64,000 bases of DNA from Acetobacter tropicalis (GTDB taxonomy: Bacteria > Pseudomonadota > Alphaproteobacteria > Acetobacterales > Acetobacteraceae). Made by a program: the position numbers and the translations under genes. How positions within the stretch are numbered: the first letter of the stretch is position 1; the number at the start of each line of letters is the position of its first letter. Location: positions 1-64,000 of the forward strand of contig NZ_LHZQ01000215.1 in assembly GCF_001580915.1 (NCBI RefSeq), given 5' to 3'. Below are positions 19,009-28,037 of the stretch, one piece after another. The notes beneath the pieces were generated by a model. The model was given only the letters and a program-made list of their open reading frames with translations. It made no database searches and was not told the DNA's origin.

Positions 19009-21096
19009 TTACTTGGACTGAGCCATGATTTCTTCTGCCACGTTGCGCGGCACCGGATCGTAGTGATGGAACTGCATGGTGAAGGATGCACGACCCTTCG
19101 TCATGGAACGCAGGTGAGAAATGTAACCGAACATTTCTTTCAGCGGCACATGAGCACGCACCATAACCGTGGAACCAGACGTTTCCTGGCTCTGGATCAT
19201 GCCACGACGGCGGTTGATATCACCCACCACGTCACCAACGTGATCGTTCGGGGTGGTTACTTCCACATCCATGATCGGTTCAAGAATAACCGGACCAGCA
19301 TGCTTCATGCCTTCACGGAAACATGCCTTTGCCGCGATTTCGAACGCCAGAGCGGACGAGTCAACGTCATGGTACTTACCGTCAAGCAGCGTGAACTTGA
19401 AGTCCACCGTCTGGAAGCCTGCCAGAACACCCGTGGAAGACTGAACGCGAATACCTTTTTCAACCGCAGGAATGTATTCCTTCGGCACGGTGCCGCCGAC
19501 AACCTTATTTTCAAACTGGATGTCTTCGTTCCGTTCAAGCGGTTCGAAAGCAATCTTCACTTCAGCGAACTGACCGGAACCACCAGACTGCTTCTTGTGG
19601 GTGTAGGTTTCAGTATGCGGCTTGGTGATGGTTTCACGATACGCCACCTGCGGCGCACCAACGTTTGCATCCACGCCATATTCACGACGCAGACGGTCGA
19701 TGATGATGTCGAGGTGCAGTTCACCCATACCGGACAGAATGGTCTGACCGGTTTCCTGATCGGTCTTCAACTGCAGGGAAGGATCTTCACCAGCCAGCTT
19801 CTGTAGGGCCAGTGTCATCTTTTCCACGGCGTCCTTCGTTTTCGGTTCAACAGAGATGTCGATAACCGGAACCGGGAAGGTCATGCGTTCAAGGATAACC
19901 GGATCAGCCGGATCTGCCAGCGTATCACCCGTCTGGCTGTCTTTCAGGCCAACAAACGCAGCAATATCACCAGCGTGAACTTCAGTCAGTTCTTCACGCT
20001 TGTCAGCATGCATCTGATAGATACGGCCAATACGTTCCTTGTGGCCTTTGGTGGTGTTCAGCACGGTATCACCCGTTTTCAGAACGCCACGATAGACGCG
20101 CACAAAGGTCAGCGTGCCGTATTTGTCGTTGATGATCTTGAACGCAAGACCAGCAAACTTGCCATCGGGGTCGACCGGGATGATGGGCTGGGCGTTTTCG
20201 TTTTCTTCTTCACCTTCCGGCGGAGCGCAACGAATGCCTTCAACGTCATCAGGAGCCGGCAGGTAATCGATAATGGCGTCAAGAAGCGGCTGAACGCCTT
20301 TGTTCTTGAAGGCCGTGCCACACAGAACCGGACGGAATTCGCCGGAGATGGCACCCTTCTTGATGCAGCGCTTCAGGGTTTCAACAGAAACATCGCCGTT
20401 TTCGAAGTACTCTTCCATAGCCTTGTCATCGACAGCCAGAGCGGTGTCGAGCAGGTTCTGGCGGGCTTCAGCAGCCTTTTCCTTCAGATCAGCCGGAATT
20501 TCCTCATCATGGAACTTCGCGCCCAGTTCACCGCCTTCCCAGACGATGGCCTTCATTTCAACAAGGTCCACAACGCCGAGGAACTGGTCTTCCGCACCAA
20601 TCGGCAGTTGCAGCGGGATAGCAACGATATCCAGCTTTTCTTTCAGCGTGTCGAATGCACGGTAGAAGTCTGCACCGGTACGGTCCAGCTTGTTGATGAA
20701 GATGATGCGCGGCACCTTATAGCGGTCAGCCAGACGCCAGTTGGTTTCAGACTGCGGCTGAACACCGGCCACACCTTCAATGATGAACACGGCACCATCG
20801 AGCACGCGCAGCGAACGGTTCACTTCGATGTTGAAGTCGATGTGTCCGGGGGTATCGATGATGTTGATGCGGTGGTCGTTCCACACACAGGTCACGGCAG
20901 CGGAGGTAATCGTGATACCGCGTTCACGTTCCTGGGCCATGTAGTCAGTGGTGGTGTTGCCTTCGTGCACTTCACCAATTTTGTGAGACACGCCGGTGTA
21001 GTAAAGGATACGTTCAGTCGTGGTTGTCTTGCCCGCGTCAATATGCGCGGTGATCCCGATATTGCGGATCTTTGACAGTTCGGATTTGGCGGACAC
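19009..21096 (-). CDS. fusA: Translation elongation factor G
   Basis: GTPase that drives ribosome translocation and recycling. GTG at 21096 gives 695 aa, matching EF-G length, and has CTGGAGG six to seven bases upstream; the frame stays open upstream but the added residues do not resemble EF-G. G1 is [11 protein letters not shown] (about 17-27), with DTPGH (G3) and NKLDRTGAD (G4) following. Domain IV-V blocks (GRGMIQ-like [27 protein letters not shown]) are intact. It is not next to rpsL/rpsG/tuf here, unlike the classical str operon. Confidence 0.95.
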   Translation of the reverse strand: MSAKSELSKIRNIGITAHIDAGKTTTTERILYYTGVSHKIGEVHEGNTTTDYMAQERERGITITSAAVTCVWNDHRINIIDTPGHIDFNIEVNRSLRVLDGAVFIIEGVAGVQPQSETNWRLADRYKVPRIIFINKLDRTGADFYRAFDTLKEKLDIVAIPLQLPIGAEDQFLGVVDLVEMKAIVWEGGELGAKFHDEEIPADLKEKAAEARQNLLDTALAVDDKAMEEYFENGDVSVETLKRCIKKGAISGEFRPVLCGTAFKNKGVQPLLDAIIDYLPAPDDVEGIRCAPPEGEEENENAQPIIPVDPDGKFAGLAFKIINDKYGTLTFVRVYRGVLKTGDTVLNTTKGHKERIGRIYQMHADKREELTEVHAGDIAAFVGLKDSQTGDTLADPADPVILERMTFPVPVIDISVEPKTKDAVEKMTLALQKLAGEDPSLQLKTDQETGQTILSGMGELHLDIIIDRLRREYGVDANVGAPQVAYRETITKPHTETYTHKKQSGGSGQFAEVKIAFEPLERNEDIQFENKVVGGTVPKEYIPAVEKGIRVQSSTGVLAGFQTVDFKFTLLDGKYHDVDSSALAFEIAAKACFREGMKHAGPVILEPIMDVEVTTPNDHVGDVVGDINRRRGMIQSQETSGSTVMVRAHVPLKEMFGYISHLRSMTKGRASFTMQFHHYDPVPRNVAEEIMAQSK

Positions 21097-21117
21097 GAAA
21101 ACCTCCAGAAAACAGGT

Positions 21118-21146
21118 CAGGCGCGATGGAATTTCCTTCGCGCCTG
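21118..21146 (-). promoter_or_regulatory. Long imperfect palindrome in the fusA leader
   Basis: CAGGCGCGA and TCGCGCCTG pair over 9 bp. After one mismatch, GGAA pairs with TTCC around a central T, giving a 29-bp dyad centred at 21132. It sits 22-50 bases upstream of the fusA GTG and just behind the ribosome site. It could be a repressor operator or an RNA hairpin that limits initiation; I cannot tell which. Confidence 0.4.
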
Positions 21147-21315
21147 TGGCCGCCGAACACCGTGCTGGCACCTGAGAAACCCAGATAGCCCGGCTGCCGG
21201 AAACCGGCCGATAGACGTAAGGCGCTGACACCCTGCCAGACGCCTGAACCACAGAAACCGGGCCGGTCAGATCATGACAGGTCCGGAAACTGCAGAATTA
21301 GGCAGAACCCCTGAA

Positions 21316-21621
21316 TCAGGCGCCAGCAGCAGCCTGCTTTTTGGCCTGAACGCGCAGCACACGGCGTTTGATCACCTGTGCTTCTTCCGGCAGCTTGCGG
21401 TTAGGCGTGCTGGTCAGGAAGGCGTCAAGGCCACCATTGTGCTCAATGGTGCGCAGGCCGCGGGTGCTGACACGCATACGCACAGCAGTGCCCAGCGTTT
21501 CAGAGGTCAGGGACGCTTCCTGCAGGTTAGGCAGGAAACGACGACGGGATTTGTTGTTGGCATGGCTGACGTTATTGCCGGTCAGCACGCCTTTGCCGGT
21601 AATCTGGCAGCGACGGGACAT
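21316..21621 (-). CDS. rpmB: 50S ribosomal protein L28
   Basis: Structural protein of the large ribosomal subunit, 101 aa. It starts [11 protein letters not shown] and has [18 protein letters not shown], the family core. The ATG at 21621 is preferred to an open frame upstream because L28 proteins begin there. The 219-bp gap to fusA makes separate transcription likely. Confidence 0.95.
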   Translation of the reverse strand: MSRRCQITGKGVLTGNNVSHANNKSRRRFLPNLQEASLTSETLGTAVRMRVSTRGLRTIEHNGGLDAFLTSTPNRKLPEEAQVIKRRVLRVQAKKQAAAGA

Positions 21622-21696
21622 TGTCTCATCCTTGTCTAATAGAAACAGAGGGCCGAGACAGATTTTGCCCGGCGACCACATTCAGGATTGGCGCGG

Positions 21697-21725
21697 CTTA
21701 TGGCTGAGCCACGGCCTTCCGTCAA
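21697..21725 (-). promoter_or_regulatory. Candidate sigma-70 promoter for rpmB
   Basis: On the minus strand TTGACG (21725-21720) and CATAAG (21702-21697) are separated by exactly 17 bases and lie about 75-105 bp upstream of the rpmB ATG, starting just after the upstream hypothetical gene. Four of six bases match the -10 consensus. Not tested. Confidence 0.45.
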
Positions 21726-21734
21726 GGGTTGACC

Positions 21735-22028
21735 TCAGGCTTTCTCGCTTTCAGGGCCGTTTTCTCCGGCCATGGAAGCATGAACATCCCCTGAGCGCAC
21801 ACTCTGAGCGGCTGAATCAAGAATGCGCAGAATGGTATCCTTGTCCATGCTGCGCGCAAGCAAACCCAGCGAACCACCCAGCAAGGCTGAGGCAATAGCC
21901 AGCGGGGGCTGCTTTTCCTTGATCAGGTGCTCAACCGCACTTTCAATGACCACAGCGCACCGGGCCAGATCATCTGGCACTTCGGGAGTAGTGCCAGACG
22001 CGGGTGTATTTCCTGCCGTATCCGTCAT
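21735..22028 (-). CDS. Small hypothetical protein
   Basis: 97 aa, not recognised. Acidic ends flank a helical core with an Ala/Leu-rich amphipathic stretch (PPLAIASALLGGSLGLLARSM, about 42-62) that resembles the substrate-counting regulators sometimes found beside ribosomal genes, but I see no defining motif. The start at 22028 has AGGA about 11 bases upstream. It lies between an Atm1-type exporter and rpmB on the same strand, with plausible codon use. Confidence 0.6.
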   Translation of the reverse strand: MTDTAGNTPASGTTPEVPDDLARCAVVIESAVEHLIKEKQPPLAIASALLGGSLGLLARSMDKDTILRILDSAAQSVRSGDVHASMAGENGPESEKA

Positions 22029-22112
22029 GAAATCTTCATCCTTTTCTTTCCTAGCAAGGATACGCCGAGCCTTCCCGCCGCCTTGCGATTCGTCTCCATG
22101 CGGGCCGTCTCC

Positions 22113-23951
22113 CTAGCGGGACACAGCCTCTGCCAGACGCTCTGTAACACCTTCCGCACCCTGAGCAGCCCACATGGCTGCATAGTGCCCTCCTGCGGCA
22201 AGCAGGGCCTCATGCGTGCCACGTTCAAGCACACGCCCCTGCCCCATCACCAGAATCTCATCCGCGTCCACAATGGTGGACAGTCGGTGAGCAATCACAA
22301 GTGTGGTGCGCCGTGCGGAGACGGTTTTCAGAGCAACCTGAATCTCCTGTTCGGTATGTGTGTCCAACGCGCTTGTGGCCTCGTCAAGCACAAGAACGCG
22401 TGGGTCTTTCAAAATCGTTCGGGCAATGGCCACGCGCTGCTTTTCACCGCCAGAAAGCTTCAACCCACGCTCGCCCACCTGCGTATTATACCCCTCAGGC
22501 AGGGACATGATGAAATCGTGAATCTGGGCCAGCCGTGCTGCCTGCTCCACCGCGCTCGGGCTTGCATCAAGGCGACCATAGGCAATGTTGTAGCCTATGG
22601 TCTCGTTAAACAGGACGGTATCCTGCGGCACCACACCAATGGCCGCGCGCAGATCTGCCTGCCGATAGGCCCGGACATCATGACCGTCCACCATCACCGC
22701 GCCGGACCAGACATCATAAAACCGGAACAGCAAGCGGCTGATGGTTGATTTGCCAGCCCCTGTGGAACCCACAATCGCCAGTTTCTTGCCAGGTTGGGCA
22801 ACAAAGCTGACCCCATGCAAAATCTCGCGTTCTGGGCCGTATCCAAAACGCACATCCCGGAATTCCACTTCTGCGGCGTCCGAATCCTGAAGGTGCGCGG
22901 CAATGGGCAGCGGATGAAGAGAATCAGCGACCTCCACATCTTCTTCCACCAGCCCAAACATGTGCTCCAGATCAACCATGGCGGTGCGTATGGCTGAATA
23001 GACAGACCCCAGAAAATTCAGTGGCCCATAAAGCTGCAGCAGATAGGTGTTCACCATCACGAACTGCCCCACGCTGATTCGCCCGGCTTCCACATCCCGT
23101 CCGGCCAGCAGCATGATAAGCGTGAGAGCAACCGCAATAATGGCGGCCTGCCCAAAGTTCAGCAGGCCAAGGGAATACTGGGTCTTGCGGGCCGCCTGCT
23201 CATAACGGGCCTGTGCGTTATCATACCGTTTTGCCTCATGGGCCTCGTTGCCAAAATACTTGACGGTTTCATAATTCAGCAGGCTATCCAGCGCCTTGCC
23301 GGTTGCTTCACTATTCGTTTCGTTCATCTCGCGGCGGATGCCCAGACGCCATGCGGTGAACTTCACCGTAAAGCCAATATAAGCGGCGATCATCACCCCG
23401 ATCAGCACCACATAGCGCCAGTCAAACACCCGCCAGATCACCACAGCCACCAACAGGGCCTGCAAGATGGTGGGGGAAAGAGACATGCCCATGCGCAACA
23501 GGGTTTCCACCCCTTCCGTGCCGCGTTCAATGGCACGGGTCACGCCACCGGTGCGGCGGTCAAGATGGAAGCGCAGGGAAAGCTTGTGCATATGCTCAAA
23601 GCTGCGGAAGGCGGTCTGCCGTGCCACGCGGAAGCGCACAGGGGCAAAAAGGGAATCGCGCAGGTTGGTCAGGGCGGCCGAAACCAGCCTGACCAACCCG
23701 TATCCGATAATCAGGGCAACAGGCGCCAAGGCCAGACTCTGGTGATGGGAAAGCCGGTCCACCACCTTGCTGTAGGCCAGAGGCACGGCAAGGGTCGCCA
23801 GTTCTCCCCCCACCATGACCAGCAGGACCAGAATGACGCGCCACCGCAGGCTCCGGTTTTCACGGGGCCAGAGATACGGCAAGAGACGAGAGAGCGTGAC
23901 GGAAGCCGACTGTTCTGGCGGCCCGGAAATACGACGTTGACGAGGTGACAT
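22113..23951 (-). CDS. Atm1-type ABC exporter (half transporter)
   Basis: Inner-membrane ABC exporter of the Atm1/HMT1 class, whose bacterial members export glutathione conjugates or metal-glutathione species. 612 aa from ATG 23951 (a GTG at 23996 would add 15). Six membrane helices fill about 30-310, including the class signature LNYETVKYFGNE. The nucleotide-binding domain has GSTGAGKST, LSGGEKQRVAIART and VLVLDEATSALD, all intact. The suf operon and gshB elsewhere in the window suit a glutathione or sulfur export role, but that is inference. Confidence 0.88.
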   Translation of the reverse strand: MSPRQRRISGPPEQSASVTLSRLLPYLWPRENRSLRWRVILVLLVMVGGELATLAVPLAYSKVVDRLSHHQSLALAPVALIIGYGLVRLVSAALTNLRDSLFAPVRFRVARQTAFRSFEHMHKLSLRFHLDRRTGGVTRAIERGTEGVETLLRMGMSLSPTILQALLVAVVIWRVFDWRYVVLIGVMIAAYIGFTVKFTAWRLGIRREMNETNSEATGKALDSLLNYETVKYFGNEAHEAKRYDNAQARYEQAARKTQYSLGLLNFGQAAIIAVALTLIMLLAGRDVEAGRISVGQFVMVNTYLLQLYGPLNFLGSVYSAIRTAMVDLEHMFGLVEEDVEVADSLHPLPIAAHLQDSDAAEVEFRDVRFGYGPEREILHGVSFVAQPGKKLAIVGSTGAGKSTISRLLFRFYDVWSGAVMVDGHDVRAYRQADLRAAIGVVPQDTVLFNETIGYNIAYGRLDASPSAVEQAARLAQIHDFIMSLPEGYNTQVGERGLKLSGGEKQRVAIARTILKDPRVLVLDEATSALDTHTEQEIQVALKTVSARRTTLVIAHRLSTIVDADEILVMGQGRVLERGTHEALLAAGGHYAAMWAAQGAEGVTERLAEAVSR

Positions 23952-24073
23952 AAGCCGGATGTGACATGCCTTCCGTATTTTGCAACCCCGCTGCACCTTG
24001 CCACTGCCGCGCGCAGACCAGATATAAAGTTGCGTAATCCTCTTTTTTCTTCACCAGCACGACAGGATTCTGA

Positions 24074-24952
24074 ATGCCGTCCGACGATATGCCTTTTCTT
24101 CGTCATCTCAGGCTGTGCAACACCGCCGTCGTGCCCGGAGACCGTTTTCCTTTCTCGCTTGGCGGCAAACCGGCTGGCTGGATTGATCCGGCCATCGCCG
24201 ATCGGCTTGAGCAGGAAGGTCTCGGCTCCCGCACCAAGGGATTTGCCCTTGCCAACCCGGCGGAACTGGAAGCGCTGGGGGAAAAACTGGCTCAGGAAGG
24301 GTTTTACCGATCACATCATGAACTGTTTGATGTGATGACTGATCTGGACCAGCCTGTGATTGCCCGTATTGACCGGGGGGCCCTGCCACTGTTCGGTTTG
24401 GTGGCAATCGGTGTGCATATGAACGGGCTGGTCCGCAAATCGGACGGACTTTATCTGTGGACAGGCCGCCGCGCCCGCAACAAGCGCTTGGACCCCGGCA
24501 AGCTGGACCATCTGGTGGCAGGCGGGGTGCCAGCGGGCCATTCCCCTGCTGAGGCTTTGCTGAAAGAAGCGGCTGAAGAAGCGAGCATTGGCCCGGAACT
24601 GGCCGCACACGCCAAGGAAGTGGGGCGGATTCTCTACGCTCTCAACCGTCCTGAAGGGCTGCGGCGCGATATCCTGTATTGCTATGATCTGTTTCTGCCG
24701 GAAAGCTTTGAGCCCGTTGCGGCTGACGGAGAAGTGGAATCCTTCAGCCTGATGAAGCTGGAAGATGTGTTCGCACTGGTGCGGGACACCGACGAGTTCA
24801 AATTCAACGTGAACCTCGTGCTGATTGATCTCTTCCTACGCCATGGACTGATTGACCTGCACTCCGCCGAGGGCCGTGCCTTGCAGGACGGGCTGGCGCG
24901 TGGCCTCTCCCCGGCGAGTCCGGGCAAGGAGCATGTCACAGTACCCGCCTGA
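24074..24952 (+). CDS. DUF4743 Nudix hydrolase
   Basis: Nudix pyrophosphohydrolase with an N-terminal DUF4743 domain, as in the Nudix part of fungal thiamin pyrophosphokinase Tnr3. 292 aa. The Nudix box region reads LVAGGVPAGHSP...LLKEAAEEASI (about 155-178), with the Glu residues that bind metal. The N-terminal domain (1-110) contains LFGLVAIGVHMNG at its end. The usual substrate is an oxidised thiamin diphosphate or similar nucleotide; that is from the family only. Divergent from the Atm1 exporter. Confidence 0.83.
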   Translation: MPSDDMPFLRHLRLCNTAVVPGDRFPFSLGGKPAGWIDPAIADRLEQEGLGSRTKGFALANPAELEALGEKLAQEGFYRSHHELFDVMTDLDQPVIARIDRGALPLFGLVAIGVHMNGLVRKSDGLYLWTGRRARNKRLDPGKLDHLVAGGVPAGHSPAEALLKEAAEEASIGPELAAHAKEVGRILYALNRPEGLRRDILYCYDLFLPESFEPVAADGEVESFSLMKLEDVFALVRDTDEFKFNVNLVLIDLFLRHGLIDLHSAEGRALQDGLARGLSPASPGKEHVTVPA

Positions 24953-24972
24953 AACGGCAGCCAAACCTCATG

Positions 24973-25015
24973 AAAAAGGGCAGTGCACTCATCCGGGTGC
25001 TACTGCCCTTTTTTA
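24973..25015. terminator. Bidirectional terminator between Nudix gene and glnD
   Basis: AAAAAGGGCAGT pairs with ACTGCCCTTTTTT, and an inner GCAC/GTGC extends the stem with a one-base bulge. A-run and T-run on the two sides let it serve both convergent genes. Confidence 0.9.
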
Positions 25016-25034
25016 TACAGTCTTATGCTACCAC

Positions 25035-27986
25035 TCAGGCGGACAGGCGCGCGTCCAGCAGCGCCTTGGCTTCTGCTTCGGCCGCTTTCATGCAGGACAG
25101 CAAACGGTCACGGATTTCGTCCAGCCGCTTCTTGTCTGTAATTTTAAGCCCGAACAGATCTTTCACATAGAAAACGTCAACAGCCCGCACGCCATAAGTG
25201 GTAATATGGGCAGAGGCGATCTGAAGGTTTTCCTCGCTCATGGCCGCTGTAACGTCATGCAGCAGGCCGGGGCGGTCCCGCCCGTTAATCTCGATCACGG
25301 TGTACGTGTTGGATGCCCCGTTATCGATCACCACACGCGGCGGCACATGGATGGCCCGCATCCGCAGCGGCATATGGCCAAACCCGGCCCGGGCAATTTC
25401 CGTCCCGATATCAAGCTGACCGCTCAAGGCCTGTTCAATAAGGGAAGACAGACGCGCAAGCCGATGCGTTTCTTCATACGCGCTGCCTGCCGTATCCTGA
25501 ATCCAGAAGGTATCCAGTGCCATGCCGTGCATCATGGTATGAATACGCGCATCCACAATGGATGCGCCGGCCAACGCCAATGCCCCGGCAATTTTGGAAA
25601 ACAGGCCGGGAACGTCGATGGTATAGACGGTCACTTCCGTCACCCCGCGCGCAGGCAGAGGCAGCACCTCAACCGTCAGCGGCGCATCCTTGGCATCAGC
25701 CTCGCGGATCAGACGGGCATGGCGTTTGTGTGTCTCATGATCGAAGGAGAGCCAGTAACCGGCATAGCCCAGATCAAGAAAGCGGTTGATGTCACTTTCC
25801 GGCACCCCGTCTTCGGCCAGAATTTCAGCCGTTATTTCCTTGGCATGGCGTACGCGCACATCGCGCTCGGTTGTGGCCAGCCCGCCCGCCAGCACTTCTG
25901 CCACGCGCACATAAAGCTCCCGCAGTAGCGTGGCTTTCCACGCGTTCCACACGCGGGAACTGACGGCGCGCATATCCACAATGGTCAGCAGCAACAGCAG
26001 GCGCAGCCGTTCCGGTGACTGCACGATATCCGCAACGTCCAGAATGGTTTTGGGGTCATCAATATCGCGCTGGAACGCAGTATGGCTCAGCAGCAGATGA
26101 TGCAGCACAAGCCAGGAAACCGTTTCCGTTTCCTCGCCAGACATCCCCAGCCGAGGGCAGAGATCGGCGGCTATTTCCGAACCAATCTCCGAATGATCGC
26201 CACCCCGGCCCTTGGCAATGTCATGCAGCAGCACGGCCATATAGAGCGCCCGGCGGGAATGCAGCCCCTTTACCAACTCATACGCAACCGGAATTTCATC
26301 CGCCATGCGGCCAGAGGCCACTTCATCCATGATGCGGACGGCCTCTATCGTGTGCTCATCCACGGTAAACACATGATAGGTATCAAACTGCATCTGGCCC
26401 ACAATACGGGCCCAATCTGGGATAAGACGACCAAAAATACCGGTTTCATTAAGGATATGCAGCCAATGGGCGTGACCGGGTGGTGTGGGTTGCTCATAAG
26501 AGGGAACAGCCGTGGCAGCCACCTCTCCCTCCGGCACGGCAGCTTCCTTCCGGCGACGTGGGGGTTCGAGAGAAGTTGTTTCCCCGCACAGCAAATCCAG
26601 AAAAATACGCGCCGCTTCCGGGTCATCACGCAACGCAACAGCCCGACGCTCCCAGCGGATCAACTGATGCCGGGCCAGAGGATGCAGCGGTCTGCGCCGC
26701 AGGCGCGCCCAGTCCAGCAACTGCATCATTCTGATGGGTTCCTGATCGAACGAGATACCCCGTTCGGGCAGAATTTGCCCATCCAGCAACGTAAAGCCTG
26801 CTTCCCGCATGGCCTCATCCGGCTTGGCAGCCGTGGCAACCGGTCCTTGTGCCTGCCGCAGCACGGCTGGTTCAAGCACATGGGTCAGCCGCATAACTTC
26901 ACGCGCAGTCAGGAAGTAATGGCGCATGAAGCGCTCAACACCGTTCTGGCGACCGTGACGGGTATAGCCCATACGCGCGCCAATAACGGGCTGCATATCA
27001 AAGGTCAGGCGTTCTTCGGCTCGCCCGGCCACGTAGTGAAGGTGCAACCGCACCGTCCACAGGAAATCCCACGAGCGGCGCGCACGGGCGGCTTCCTGCT
27101 CGGTCAGAATCCCCATCCAGATAAAGTCTGGAGCCAGCAGGTCTGTCACATGGCGGGTGCCAAACGTGTTGCGGCACATCCAGTAGAGCGTTTGCAGATC
27201 ACGCAGCCCGCCGCGCCCTTCCTTGATATTGGGCTCGACCAGATAAGGGCTGTCTCCAAACCGGCGGTGCCGTTCCAGCCGCTCACGCCGTTTGTCCTGA
27301 ATAAAGCCAGCAGGCCCTGCTTCCACACACGCCACAATGTAACGCGCTTCAAACATGGCGAAGAGCGCGGCATCACCCGTCAACAAGCGCGCATCCAGCA
27401 GAGCCGTACGCACCGTGCTGTCCTTACGCGCTTCTTCAATACACTCGCTTATGGTGCGCGTAGCATGCCCGACCTTTAAGCCCAGATCCCACAGGAAATA
27501 GAGCACATATTCCACCAGCCGATGGGCAGCTTCCACATTATCTTCTTCTGTCAGAAACAGAAGATCAATGTCGCTGAACGGGGCAAGAAGTCCGCGTCCA
27601 TACCCCCCGGTGGCCGCTACAACCAGACGGCCCGCTGGACGATGATCCGCTTCTTTTTCTTCAGCCCCATTCGCTTGCCCTGTGGCCCGCAAAGCCAGAT
27701 CGACAATGCTGCGGAGCATCACATCCGTAAACGCGGCAATCAGCTTGGCCGCCCCTGTGCCCTTGAGCACATGCTGCTCAAACCGGCTGCGGACATCCGC
27801 CTGATAGCGCCCCAGATGCCGACGAAAAATGGCAACGGCTTCATCACGCGGTGGAATAGCCGCGTCTTCTGGTGTGGCGTCCCTCAATTCCCGGGCAAGG
27901 CAAGCCGCCAGCCCCTCCGGAGTAAGGAGAGCCAGTGCGGTGACATCGGGCTGCCCGGAGGCAGCTGGTGCGGGGGAAGTCGACAT
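25035..27986 (-). CDS. glnD: PII uridylyltransferase / uridylyl-removing enzyme
   Basis: Nitrogen sensor that adds or removes UMP on PII according to glutamine level. 983 aa. The nucleotidyltransferase motif GGYGRG (127-132) with D139 and D141 (SDIDLL) is intact, so UTase activity is expected. The HD domain for UMP removal (LLHDIAKGRGGDHSEIG) is near 585-602. Two C-terminal ACT domains start near 780 and 892. It is 51 bp downstream of mutS on the same strand. Confidence 0.95.
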   Translation of the reverse strand: MSTSPAPAASGQPDVTALALLTPEGLAACLARELRDATPEDAAIPPRDEAVAIFRRHLGRYQADVRSRFEQHVLKGTGAAKLIAAFTDVMLRSIVDLALRATGQANGAEEKEADHRPAGRLVVAATGGYGRGLLAPFSDIDLLFLTEEDNVEAAHRLVEYVLYFLWDLGLKVGHATRTISECIEEARKDSTVRTALLDARLLTGDAALFAMFEARYIVACVEAGPAGFIQDKRRERLERHRRFGDSPYLVEPNIKEGRGGLRDLQTLYWMCRNTFGTRHVTDLLAPDFIWMGILTEQEAARARRSWDFLWTVRLHLHYVAGRAEERLTFDMQPVIGARMGYTRHGRQNGVERFMRHYFLTAREVMRLTHVLEPAVLRQAQGPVATAAKPDEAMREAGFTLLDGQILPERGISFDQEPIRMMQLLDWARLRRRPLHPLARHQLIRWERRAVALRDDPEAARIFLDLLCGETTSLEPPRRRKEAAVPEGEVAATAVPSYEQPTPPGHAHWLHILNETGIFGRLIPDWARIVGQMQFDTYHVFTVDEHTIEAVRIMDEVASGRMADEIPVAYELVKGLHSRRALYMAVLLHDIAKGRGGDHSEIGSEIAADLCPRLGMSGEETETVSWLVLHHLLLSHTAFQRDIDDPKTILDVADIVQSPERLRLLLLLTIVDMRAVSSRVWNAWKATLLRELYVRVAEVLAGGLATTERDVRVRHAKEITAEILAEDGVPESDINRFLDLGYAGYWLSFDHETHKRHARLIREADAKDAPLTVEVLPLPARGVTEVTVYTIDVPGLFSKIAGALALAGASIVDARIHTMMHGMALDTFWIQDTAGSAYEETHRLARLSSLIEQALSGQLDIGTEIARAGFGHMPLRMRAIHVPPRVVIDNGASNTYTVIEINGRDRPGLLHDVTAAMSEENLQIASAHITTYGVRAVDVFYVKDLFGLKITDKKRLDEIRDRLLSCMKAAEAEAKALLDARLSA

Positions 27987-28037
27987 TGGGGTCGGATTCT
28001 GCTCCTGAGGACGGTCTTTATTTAGTGGAGATCCACA

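Noticed and set aside
26082-27479. 465-codon plus-strand open frame
   Set aside because: Antisense to glnD, which is full length with all motifs. The high-GC third positions of glnD create the open shadow frame.
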